Source: Lachnospiraceae bacterium
Lineage (GTDB): Bacteria; Bacillota; Clostridia; Lachnospirales; Lachnospiraceae
Direction of reading: 5' to 3'
Length of the DNA stretch: 8,581 bases
Assembly: GCA_003488965.1 (NCBI GenBank)
Contig: DNJW01000136.1
Location: 1 to 8,581, forward strand
Of this stretch, positions 1-5,952 are shown piece by piece. The notes beneath the pieces are model-generated. The model was not told the DNA's origin and searched no databases. It was given only the letters and a program-made list of their open reading frames with translations. Every line of letters begins with the position of its first letter. Position 1 is the stretch's first letter. Both the position numbers and the translations under genes were made by a program.

Positions 1-391
1 ACTGCTCTTCCTCATATGTATAAGTGCTTACTATTGCATAAAAATTTCCTTCTCCGTCCGTCCCAACCTGCTGGATGCTGCTGTTCGCTCCAAAATCCAG
101 CGGAATCATTTCCGGCGTATCCCCGCCGATTTTCAGCATAGCAAGATATTCCGTATATTCCTGCTTTTCCTCGTCATAAGAACCCGTCCGGTAGTAAATC
201 ATATCCCCGTCTACAAAAACCTGATCCGCTCCGTTCTCCGCCTTCAGTTTCTGGTATTCCGGCACATACACAAATTCCTTATCCGCCGTGGTATTCCCTG
301 CGTCTGAACCGCCACAGCCCGCAGCCTGCAGCCCAAACATTCCAAGCAATATAGAAAATATTGCTTTCTTCCAATTGATTTTTTTCATCAT
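1..391 (-). CDS. Lipoprotein, N-terminal part (runs off the window); possibly a propeller-type solute-binding lipoprotein
   Basis: The frame is open for 130 codons from ATG at 391 to the window edge, so the C-terminus is missing. The product begins with a lysine-rich stretch (MMKKINWKK), then a hydrophobic segment and Q-A-A-G-C, with the likely lipidated cysteine at residue 26. This predicts export and anchoring to the outer face of the membrane. The -3 residue is Ala, not the usual Leu. After the cysteine comes a Gly/Ser/Thr/Asp linker, then VYVPEYQKL and strand-like pieces such as VFVDGDMIYYRTG and DGEGNFYAIV, reminiscent of beta-propeller blades. Lachnospiraceae have large lipoproteins with such an N-terminus ahead of a family 1 solute-binding domain; assignment to that group is inferred from memory, and the deciding part lies outside the window. 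GGGGTG (398-403) can serve ATG 391 or the next ATG at 388; an in-frame ATG at 403 has no good ribosome site. Confidence 0.82.
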   Translation of the reverse strand, partial: MMKKINWKKAIFSILLGMFGLQAAGCGGSDAGNTTADKEFVYVPEYQKLKAENGADQVFVDGDMIYYRTGSYDEEKQEYTEYLAMLKIGGDTPEMIPLDFGANSSIQQVGTDGEGNFYAIVSTYTYEEEQ

Positions 392-403
392 TTTACACCC
401 CAT

Positions 404-419
404 GTCCGCTTTGGCGGAC
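404..419 (-). repeat. Perfect 6-bp hairpin directly upstream of the lipoprotein ribosome site
   Basis: On the minus strand GTCCGC and GCGGAC pair around a CAAA loop. The 3' foot of the stem touches the GGGGTG ribosome site of the lipoprotein gene (398-403). No run of U follows, so it is not a typical intrinsic terminator. It may place, shield or stabilise the translation start; this is inference. Confidence 0.5.
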
Positions 420-481
420 TCAAAATCAATAGTTAAAAGTGCTTTTCTTTCAACCTTCCAGTCATGCCGCCTATGGAGGCA

Positions 482-511
482 CAGACACAACACATAGTAT
501 TCCGCTGTCTG
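482..511 (-). repeat. 6-bp inverted repeat in the lipoprotein leader
   Basis: CAGACA and TGTCTG pair as a 6-bp stem around an 18-nt loop in the predicted transcript leader. It lies shortly after the inferred transcription start. It could be an RNA element or chance; the loop is long and no known riboswitch class was recognised. Confidence 0.3.
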
Positions 512-530
512 GCAGCAAACTATATATTGA

Positions 531-559
531 ATCATATCACAGACTCATCCGCTATACAA
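531..559 (-). promoter_or_regulatory. Extended -10 promoter candidate for the lipoprotein gene
   Basis: Reading the minus strand, TTGTAT (554-559) is followed by exactly 17 nt and then TATGAT (531-536). TATGAT is preceded by TGA, giving the TGnTATnAT-like extended -10 form. The -35 matches TTGACA at only three positions, which is common when an extended -10 is present. The inferred start near 524 gives a leader of about 130 nt before the lipoprotein ATG. Its place between two same-strand genes fits a separate transcription unit. Confidence 0.55.
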
Positions 560-586
560 TCATGCATTTCTTAATAATTTCTGAAT

Positions 587-1951
587 CTAATTTTTAAAGC
601 TGTGAATCGGCGCCGGAATTCTTCCGCCTCTGTTTACAAAGGCATCGCAGGAAAAACCGTTGACCGGAATAATCGGGGCATGTCCCAACAGTCCTCCGAA
701 TTCCACGCTTTCTCCTACACCTTTGCCGATTACAGGAACAATTCTCACTGCTGTTGTCTTCTGATTCACCATTCCGATTGCCATCTCATCCGCAATAATG
801 CCCGAAATCGTCGTTGCCTTGGTATCCCCCGGAACCGCAATCATATCCAGTCCTACCGAACATACGCAGGTCATTGCTTCCAGCTTCTCTAATGTAAGAG
901 CCCCTGCGGCCACCGCATCTATCATTCCCTGATCTTCGCTGACCGGAATAAACGCCCCGCTTAATCCTCCCACATAGGAAGAGGCCATCACACCGCCTTT
1001 CTTTACTTGGTCATTCAGCAAGGCAAGGGCCGCCGTTGTTCCCGGAGCGCCTGCATATTCCAACCCGATTTCACATAAAATATCGGCAACGCTGTCACCT
1101 ATTGCCGGTGTCGGCGCTAAGGATAAATCTACAATCCCAAAAGGCACTCCCATCCTCTTAGATGCTTCCTTCGCCACCAGCTGTCCTACTCTTGTCACCT
1201 TAAATGCCGTCTTTTTAATGGTTTCGCACAGCACTTCGAAATTTTCGCCCCGCACTTTACTGAGAGCCGTTTTCACTACGCCCGGACCGCTGACACCTAC
1301 GTTAATAACTCTGTCGCTTTCCGTCACGCCATGAAAAGCTCCTGCCATAAACGGATTGTCGTCCGGCGCATTGCAAAATACCACTAGCTTGGCACAGCCC
1401 AAAGAATCCGCGTCCTTTGTATATTCCGCCGTCTTTTTTACCGTTTCACCCATCAGCTTCACCGCATCCATATTGATTCCGGTTCTGGTAGAGCCCAGAT
1501 TCACGGAACTGCACACCCTTTCTGTCACGGAAAGAGCTAACGGGATGGATTCAATCAAAAGCCGGTCTGCTTCTGTCATGCCCTTGGATACCAGTGCCGA
1601 ATAGCCGCCGATAAAATTAACCCCTACTTCATGGGCTGCTTTATCCAAAGTTTTAGCAATTTCTGCAAAGTCCTCTGCCGAACTGCATGCAGCCCCTCCC
1701 ACAAGGGCAATAGGGGTCACTGATATCCTTTTATTCACAATAGGAATACCGAATTCTTTCGAAATCTCCTCTCCGGTTTTTACCAGATCCTTGGCAGCCT
1801 CATAAATTTTACCGTATAATTTTTCCTTTAATCTTTCCAGATTGGAATCCATGCAGTCCAACAGACTGATGCCAAGCGTGATTGTCCTTACATCCAGATT
1901 TTCCTTTTCAATCATCTGGTTTGTTTCTGCCACTTCAAATATATTAATCAT
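587..1951 (-). CDS. DUF711 / UPF0210 family protein ('PFL family'), function unknown
   Basis: This 454-residue protein is full length for the UPF0210/DUF711 family and belongs in the cytoplasm (no signal peptide or membrane span). Recognisable stretches are GISLLDCMD (27-35), [10 protein letters not shown] (115-124), [15 protein letters not shown] (194-208), GVSGPGVV (219-226), [16 protein letters not shown] (277-292), [16 protein letters not shown] (362-377) and the terminal [10 protein letters not shown]. From memory, the 'PFL' label comes from fold resemblance to pyruvate formate-lyase-like enzymes. I see no glycyl-radical loop, so formate-lyase activity should not be assumed. The many Gly/Asp/Cys-rich loops suggest an enzyme, but substrate and reaction are unknown. 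The ribosome site AGGAGA lies 8 nt before ATG and starts inside the stop codon of the ACT-domain gene, so the pair is probably translationally coupled. Confidence 0.93.
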   Translation of the reverse strand: MINIFEVAETNQMIEKENLDVRTITLGISLLDCMDSNLERLKEKLYGKIYEAAKDLVKTGEEISKEFGIPIVNKRISVTPIALVGGAACSSAEDFAEIAKTLDKAAHEVGVNFIGGYSALVSKGMTEADRLLIESIPLALSVTERVCSSVNLGSTRTGINMDAVKLMGETVKKTAEYTKDADSLGCAKLVVFCNAPDDNPFMAGAFHGVTESDRVINVGVSGPGVVKTALSKVRGENFEVLCETIKKTAFKVTRVGQLVAKEASKRMGVPFGIVDLSLAPTPAIGDSVADILCEIGLEYAGAPGTTAALALLNDQVKKGGVMASSYVGGLSGAFIPVSEDQGMIDAVAAGALTLEKLEAMTCVCSVGLDMIAVPGDTKATTISGIIADEMAIGMVNQKTTAVRIVPVIGKGVGESVEFGGLLGHAPIIPVNGFSCDAFVNRGGRIPAPIHSFKN

Positions 1952-1963
1952 TCTTGATCTCTC

Positions 1964-2236
1964 CTAAATTCTATGCATTTTATCAAAGATTTCTTCTTTC
2001 TGGCATTTAATAATAACGCCGATTTCCTCTCCGAGCTTATCCAATTCGTCCGCAATATCGCCAAAGTGTTTCTCCGTCCGGCACATGTCTACAATCATCA
2101 TCATATTGAAATATCCCTGCACAATGGTCTGTGAAATATCCAGAATATTGATTTTATTTTCTGCCAGATACGTACATACTCTTGCAATGATGCCCACTGT
2201 ATCCTTGCCAACAACAGTAATAATTGTCTTTTTCAT
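1964..2236 (-). CDS. ACT-domain protein, UPF0237 type
   Basis: A 90-residue stand-alone ACT domain, the small fold that usually binds amino acids or similar ligands and acts as a regulatory module. The ligand-loop signature is present: VVGKDTVGIIARV (8-20), then NKINILDISQ (27-36) and YFNMMMIVDM (42-51), in the beta-alpha-beta order of the family. Nothing is fused to it, so it would act as a dimer or on a partner. The partner most suggested by position is the DUF711 protein 12 bp downstream. UPF0237 and UPF0210 genes are adjacent in many Firmicutes and in some other prokaryotes. GGAG sits 5 nt before ATG. It is related in type to GcvR-like ACT proteins but has only one ACT domain. The regulated process is unknown. 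Confidence 0.92.
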   Translation of the reverse strand: MKKTIITVVGKDTVGIIARVCTYLAENKINILDISQTIVQGYFNMMMIVDMCRTEKHFGDIADELDKLGEEIGVIIKCQKEEIFDKMHRI

Positions 2237-2272
2237 ATCCGCTCCGTTTCTGCAGCCCTGATGCGCTGCCCT

Positions 2273-3073
2273 TTATGCAATTTCTATTATTTTCGAAAGT
2301 TCGCTTCTGTTTGCTATGTATATCGGGAAATCATCCGCCTTATAGCCGTTTTCCGACATTGCAATTTCTACTCTTACCGTTTCGTAAGCCAGTTCCGGCA
2401 GATTGTTCTCCTTGCTTAAATGTCCCAGAACAATTGCCTGCATCCCTTCATTAAGCAGGCGGCAGAGCAGCTGTCCGGAAAGCTCGTTGGAAAGATGCCC
2501 CCTATCTCCGGCAATCCGCTTTTTTAAATAATAAGGATACGGTCCCACCTGAAGCATATTGGCGTCATGGTTTGCCTCAATCAGCAAAGCATTCATCCCT
2601 CTCAGACATTCTACCGTATAATCGTTATAGCAGCCCAAATCCGTTATAATTCCCAGCCGCTGCCTTCCATGGCTGATACGGTACGCTACCGGCTCCGCCG
2701 CATCATGGGAAATTTTCATAGGATTTAAAACCAAATCCTTAAGCGTTACTTTATTGTCCACTGTCACTTCCTGAAACAGACACTCATCAATCCCGCTGCC
2801 TGCCGACGAATGCCTGACTGCCTCTAAAGTCCCTCTCGTCCCATAAATCGGAATGCCATACTTGCGCGCCATAATCCCCAGCCCGTTAATATGATCCGCA
2901 TGTTCATGGGTAATGAATATCCCGTCCAATTCCTCCGCCTTTATTTCCAGCTTTTCCAATCCCTCTTTTATTTTTTTGCCGCTGATTCCAGCGTCCACCA
3001 ATATATGTGTGGTATCGGAACCCACATAAATACAGTTTCCGCTGCTCCCGCTGGCAATACTGCACATCCGCAT
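2273..3073 (-). CDS. Metallo-beta-lactamase-fold hydrolase of the WalJ/YycJ type (probable DNA exonuclease)
   Basis: A soluble MBL-fold protein of about 266 residues. It opens with CSIASGSSGNCIYVG, the hallmark N-terminus of the WalJ/YycJ branch. The metal-binding motif T-H-E-H-A-D-H gives H56, H58, D60 and H61; further likely ligands are H123 (ISHDAAEP), D145 (IITDLG) and H218 (VLGHLSKENN), a complete set for two metals. YycJ-type proteins have been linked to 5'-3' exonuclease activity and to coordinating division with replication; that role here is inferred. The frame is open upstream to a GTG at 3100, but that codon has no good ribosome site and would add nine residues the family lacks. 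I chose ATG 3073; ATG 3067, with AAAAGG six nt before it, is also possible. In Bacillus the homologue lies beside walRK; here it follows the FtsA-like gene. Confidence 0.9.
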   Translation of the reverse strand: MRMCSIASGSSGNCIYVGSDTTHILVDAGISGKKIKEGLEKLEIKAEELDGIFITHEHADHINGLGIMARKYGIPIYGTRGTLEAVRHSSAGSGIDECLFQEVTVDNKVTLKDLVLNPMKISHDAAEPVAYRISHGRQRLGIITDLGCYNDYTVECLRGMNALLIEANHDANMLQVGPYPYYLKKRIAGDRGHLSNELSGQLLCRLLNEGMQAIVLGHLSKENNLPELAYETVRVEIAMSENGYKADDFPIYIANRSELSKIIEIA

Positions 3074-3110
3074 CCTTTTATCCAGCCCTTTCCAATGCAC
3101 ATAGGCACTG

Positions 3111-5321
3111 TTACTTTTCCCAATAAACCTCTATGACATCGCCGTTTTGTATTTCTTCCATATGTCTGGCTTTGCTGCCGTTGCGCTTTGTCACCACACA
3201 GGAACCCTTCGGAGTAGACAAATCAAAATCAATATAGTCAAAAACATCCACAAATACATAAGAAGCCTTCCCTTCCATCGTTACCGGCCGGCCGTTTACC
3301 AGAACTGTAATCTTTTCCTGGGGCTTCCCTACAGCTGCCATACCTTCTGCCGTCGTACTTTCCGCCGTCTTTCTTTCCTTGTTTTCTGTCCGTCCATACT
3401 CCCATTCCGGCTCCGGTACATCGTCCCATACCGTTCCTGATTCCAAGTCTTCTACATCGTCAAAGGCTTCCTCTTCCATAGCTTCCGGTTCCCAGTCCTC
3501 CTGTCCGTTATCGCCAGCCATTTCCACCCTTTCCCTCGCAGCCGCCCAGGTATCGGCATCGGTTTCCTTCATCGTCCAGGACACCGTAAAATTTTCATAC
3601 ACATAAGTATCCATATCCGCCAGCTTATTGTTTACATACATACGGAGCCGGTTATCTACCATCACATCCATAAAATCGGCAATCTGCTTTACTGTATAAT
3701 AATTCAGCATTTCTATTATATCATTATTTCTGATATCGTAATAGCCGGATTGGAGCTGTCCGTTCACCCGGGCAAATTTCGGCAAATCTATTTTTTTATC
3801 ATTTACCGTTACCCTTATCACACCGCCAAATTCATTTAACGCTCCTAGCTCTACAGCAGCATCTGCTCCTGCCGTGGAAGGAATCACCTCAATTCTGTCT
3901 CCTCCCCGGATAGGAGTGTGTATGTCCGCCTCTTCCCCGTTTACCCGTATCACCGCTGCTTCTCCCAGCTGTCCTCTCACAATTCTGGCTTTTCCGTTCA
4001 CTGTAAAATTCAGTTCTTTTCCCCTTTTCGGGAACAGCCCTTCTTTTTCAAATTCCGCCTGCATCGCAGCATCCACTACCGCCAGCATATTATTATCATA
4101 TAATTTTACTCTCTGCCCGTTAAAATCTACAAATATAAAATTATTGCTCTGTTCATAAAAGCTTAAGCAGATGCCAATGGGTGTTACCAGAAGGGAATCC
4201 TTCACTATATTTTCCTCCAGAAAATCAATGGACTGCATCACCTCGCCTCCGCGCACGGCAACCCTTTCCTGCTGAATTCCCAGCTGATCCGCCAGACTGT
4301 CCGTATATCCTTCTATTTTACCGCCTCCGCCTACTACAAAAACAGCACTGACCGATTTTCCTCCGTTCAGTTCCTTTATCTTATCGGCTACCTGAAGCGT
4401 CATGGAATCAATGACCGGTTTTAACACCTCCAGCAGTTCATCCTTGGCAATGCTTTGCTGCAGGCCCATAATATCCTTAAAGGTAATTTCTTCCATCATT
4501 CCGGCGTCTTTTTTAATCTGTTCCGCCGTTCCAAAGTCTACCAGACAATGCTTTGCAATTGTCTCCGTAAGCACATCTCCGGCTATGGGAATCATACCGA
4601 AAGCAACAATACTCCCGTCCTTTGTAATGGATATATCCGATGTTCCTGCCCCCACATCCACCAATGCGATATTTAGCATCCTATACATTTCAGGTATCGC
4701 TACCTGAATGGCAGCAATCGGTTCCAATGTCATATTCACCACATTAAGCCCTGCAAGCTCCACTGCTTTATTCAGCCCGTCCACCACATCGTCCGGCAAA
4801 AATGTGGCAATCATTTCGGCTCCCAATACCCTCGCCTTATGCCCTTCCGGATTGGAAATCGGATAATGGTTAATGTAATAATGAATAACCGAATAGCCCA
4901 CACAGTAAAACTTCATATCCGTATCGTTTTCATCCTGGAACATCTCATAGGCCTTTTCCACTCCCAGACTTGCCAGCGAATACATATCCTCCTGCGTCAT
5001 TTCCTTATCATAGTCAAACCCGGTGTCCACCGTTACGTTAACAGTACGCAGCACACGCCCTGCAGCTGCAATACAGACTTCCGTCAAATTCCGCCCAATC
5101 GCTTTTTCCAGTTCTCCCTTTACCTGACTGACCGTTTCCCCTACTTTCCGGATATCATGAATCTGCCCGTCCAGCATGGCTCTGGTCTCATGCTCTTTTA
5201 CCCGCTGCGCCACCACATAAAACCGGTTATTGCTGCGGTAGCCCACAGTTCCTACAATGCTCCTCGTTCCTATATCCAAACCGAAAACCAGTTGTCCTGA
5301 ATAGTTTTTTCCCTCTGTCAC
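3111..5321 (-). CDS. Large FtsA-like actin-fold protein with repeated beta-grasp-like C-terminal modules
   Basis: Residues 1-390 are an FtsA/PilM-type actin fold: phosphate-1 loop FGLDIGTRSIVG (13-24), an inserted segment of FtsA 1C kind, phosphate-2 loop ALVDVGAGTSDISI (219-232) and adenosine motif VFVVGGGGKIEGY (327-339), so ATP binding is likely. Ordinary FtsA is about 420 residues and ends in a membrane-binding amphipathic helix; this one has 736. The extra half carries NG-x8-I-[RQ]-[GN]-[GN]-D-x-I-E-[VM] three times, at 461-479, 520-538 and 714-732, with an acidic, Trp-rich linker (about 600-665) before the last. No membrane span is seen. The start is GTG, with GGAGG 7 nt upstream, inside the coaE stop (GTGA), implying coupled translation. 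It could act in division, shape or envelope assembly; it should not be called ftsA without checking for another FtsA in the genome. Confidence 0.9.
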   Translation of the reverse strand: MTEGKNYSGQLVFGLDIGTRSIVGTVGYRSNNRFYVVAQRVKEHETRAMLDGQIHDIRKVGETVSQVKGELEKAIGRNLTEVCIAAAGRVLRTVNVTVDTGFDYDKEMTQEDMYSLASLGVEKAYEMFQDENDTDMKFYCVGYSVIHYYINHYPISNPEGHKARVLGAEMIATFLPDDVVDGLNKAVELAGLNVVNMTLEPIAAIQVAIPEMYRMLNIALVDVGAGTSDISITKDGSIVAFGMIPIAGDVLTETIAKHCLVDFGTAEQIKKDAGMMEEITFKDIMGLQQSIAKDELLEVLKPVIDSMTLQVADKIKELNGGKSVSAVFVVGGGGKIEGYTDSLADQLGIQQERVAVRGGEVMQSIDFLEENIVKDSLLVTPIGICLSFYEQSNNFIFVDFNGQRVKLYDNNMLAVVDAAMQAEFEKEGLFPKRGKELNFTVNGKARIVRGQLGEAAVIRVNGEEADIHTPIRGGDRIEVIPSTAGADAAVELGALNEFGGVIRVTVNDKKIDLPKFARVNGQLQSGYYDIRNNDIIEMLNYYTVKQIADFMDVMVDNRLRMYVNNKLADMDTYVYENFTVSWTMKETDADTWAAARERVEMAGDNGQEDWEPEAMEEEAFDDVEDLESGTVWDDVPEPEWEYGRTENKERKTAESTTAEGMAAVGKPQEKITVLVNGRPVTMEGKASYVFVDVFDYIDFDLSTPKGSCVVTKRNGSKARHMEEIQNGDVIEVYWEK

Positions 5322-5914
5322 AGATATTCCTCCAATTTCCTATCAATCTGCCTATATGTATCCTCAAGGCTTCCGCTGTTATCTATTACAATGCTGCAAT
5401 GAAGCCTGAACTCCTCCTCCGAAAGCTGCTGATTTACAATTCCGGAAACCTTTTCATCGCTGTAACCCCTTGATTCCTTCAGCCTCTGACGCCGTTTTGC
5501 TTCGTCCGCATAAATATACCACAGTTCATCTAAAACCTTTTCATAACCGCCCTCAATCAGTAACGCGGCCTCCACAAACAAAAAATCTATCTTTTCTTCT
5601 TTCTTCTGTCTGTCAATCTCCAGCAGTATCTCTTTTCTGACCATCGGATGAATAATTCCGTTTACTTGTTTAAGCAGCTCGGTCTGTCCGAAAATTTTCT
5701 CCGCCATTTTTCTGCGGTCAAACTTCCCATCCGGCGCCAGAACCTCTTTTCCGAGCAATTCCGTAAGCACTTCATAGCAGCTTCCTCCCGGCTCTCTTAC
5801 TTTATGTGCCAGTTCGTCAGCCAGTAAGACCTGACAATTATAATGTTCTTTTATATATGCCAGCACTGCTGTTTTCCCGGAACCGACTCCTCCGGTAATT
5901 CCAATTGTCCTCAT
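5318..5914 (-). CDS. coaE: Dephospho-CoA kinase
   Basis: CoaE carries out the last step of coenzyme A synthesis, phosphorylating the ribose 3'-OH of dephospho-CoA with ATP in the cytoplasm. From ATG 5914 the protein has 198 residues, normal for the family. It shows the P-loop GGVGSGKT (8-15), the LLADELAHKVREPG segment that matches the substrate-side D-A-D region, EAALLIEGGYEK, the lid-like Arg-rich stretch RRQRLKESRGYSDEKV, and VIDNSGSLED near the end, which matches the family's IDN motif. The frame extends to ATG 5944, but that codon has only GGTGAA before it and would add ten residues ahead of a canonical N-terminus. ATG 5914 has AGGAGG (5925-5930) 10 nt upstream. It follows polA by 38 bp, a neighbour relation seen in other Firmicutes, and overlaps the next gene by 3 bp at its stop. 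Confidence 0.95.
   Translation of the reverse strand: MRTIGITGGVGSGKTAVLAYIKEHYNCQVLLADELAHKVREPGGSCYEVLTELLGKEVLAPDGKFDRRKMAEKIFGQTELLKQVNGIIHPMVRKEILLEIDRQKKEEKIDFLFVEAALLIEGGYEKVLDELWYIYADEAKRRQRLKESRGYSDEKVSGIVNQQLSEEEFRLHCSIVIDNSGSLEDTYRQIDRKLEEYL
5329..5333 (-). promoter_or_regulatory. Ribosome site that fixes the GTG start of the FtsA-like gene
   Basis: GGAGG lies 7 nt before GTG 5319-5321, inside the last codons of coaE. The next in-frame ATG is far into the actin fold (M49), past the phosphate-1 loop, so the GTG is the credible start. Confidence 0.75.
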
Positions 5915-5924
5915 GCCAAAGATA

Positions 5925-5930
5925 CCTCCT
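5925..5930 (-). promoter_or_regulatory. Ribosome site deciding the coaE start
   Basis: A perfect AGGAGG stands 10 nt before ATG 5914. The upstream in-frame ATG 5944 lacks a comparable site, so the shorter coaE product is preferred. Confidence 0.75.
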
Positions 5931-5952
5931 GCTTTGCCCGGCATTTCACCGG

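Larger units (their letters stand above)
392..586 (-). other. Intergenic region between the DUF711 gene and the lipoprotein gene
   Basis: This 195-bp stretch holds the promoter candidate and the two inverted repeats listed separately. A further short GCCT/AGGC pairing lies near 469-480. I looked for an intrinsic terminator closing the upstream gene run and found no GC-rich stem followed by a U tract, so that transcript may read through or end by another mechanism. No small ORF with a ribosome site was supported. Confidence 0.6.

Noticed and set aside
435..446. AAAAG-TG-CTTTT inverted repeat as a terminator
   Set aside because: The stem is almost all A-T with a 2-nt loop and no GC-rich core, so it would not form a stable terminator.
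288..497. 69-codon plus-strand open frame
   Set aside because: It lies antisense to the lipoprotein start and its leader, has no ribosome site of note and shows no recognisable motif.
587..1951. Calling the DUF711 protein a pyruvate formate-lyase because of the 'PFL family' label
   Set aside because: No glycyl-radical loop or adjacent-cysteine active site of formate-lyase is visible and the length is far too short for that enzyme.
2252..2269. GCAGC/GCTGC pairing between the WalJ-type and ACT genes
   Set aside because: Only 5 bp with an 8-nt loop and no U tract; too weak to call a terminator or attenuator.
4839..5300. 153-codon plus-strand open frame
   Set aside because: It is wholly antisense to the conserved actin core of the FtsA-like gene; its His/Ile-rich composition is what the opposite strand of that gene yields.
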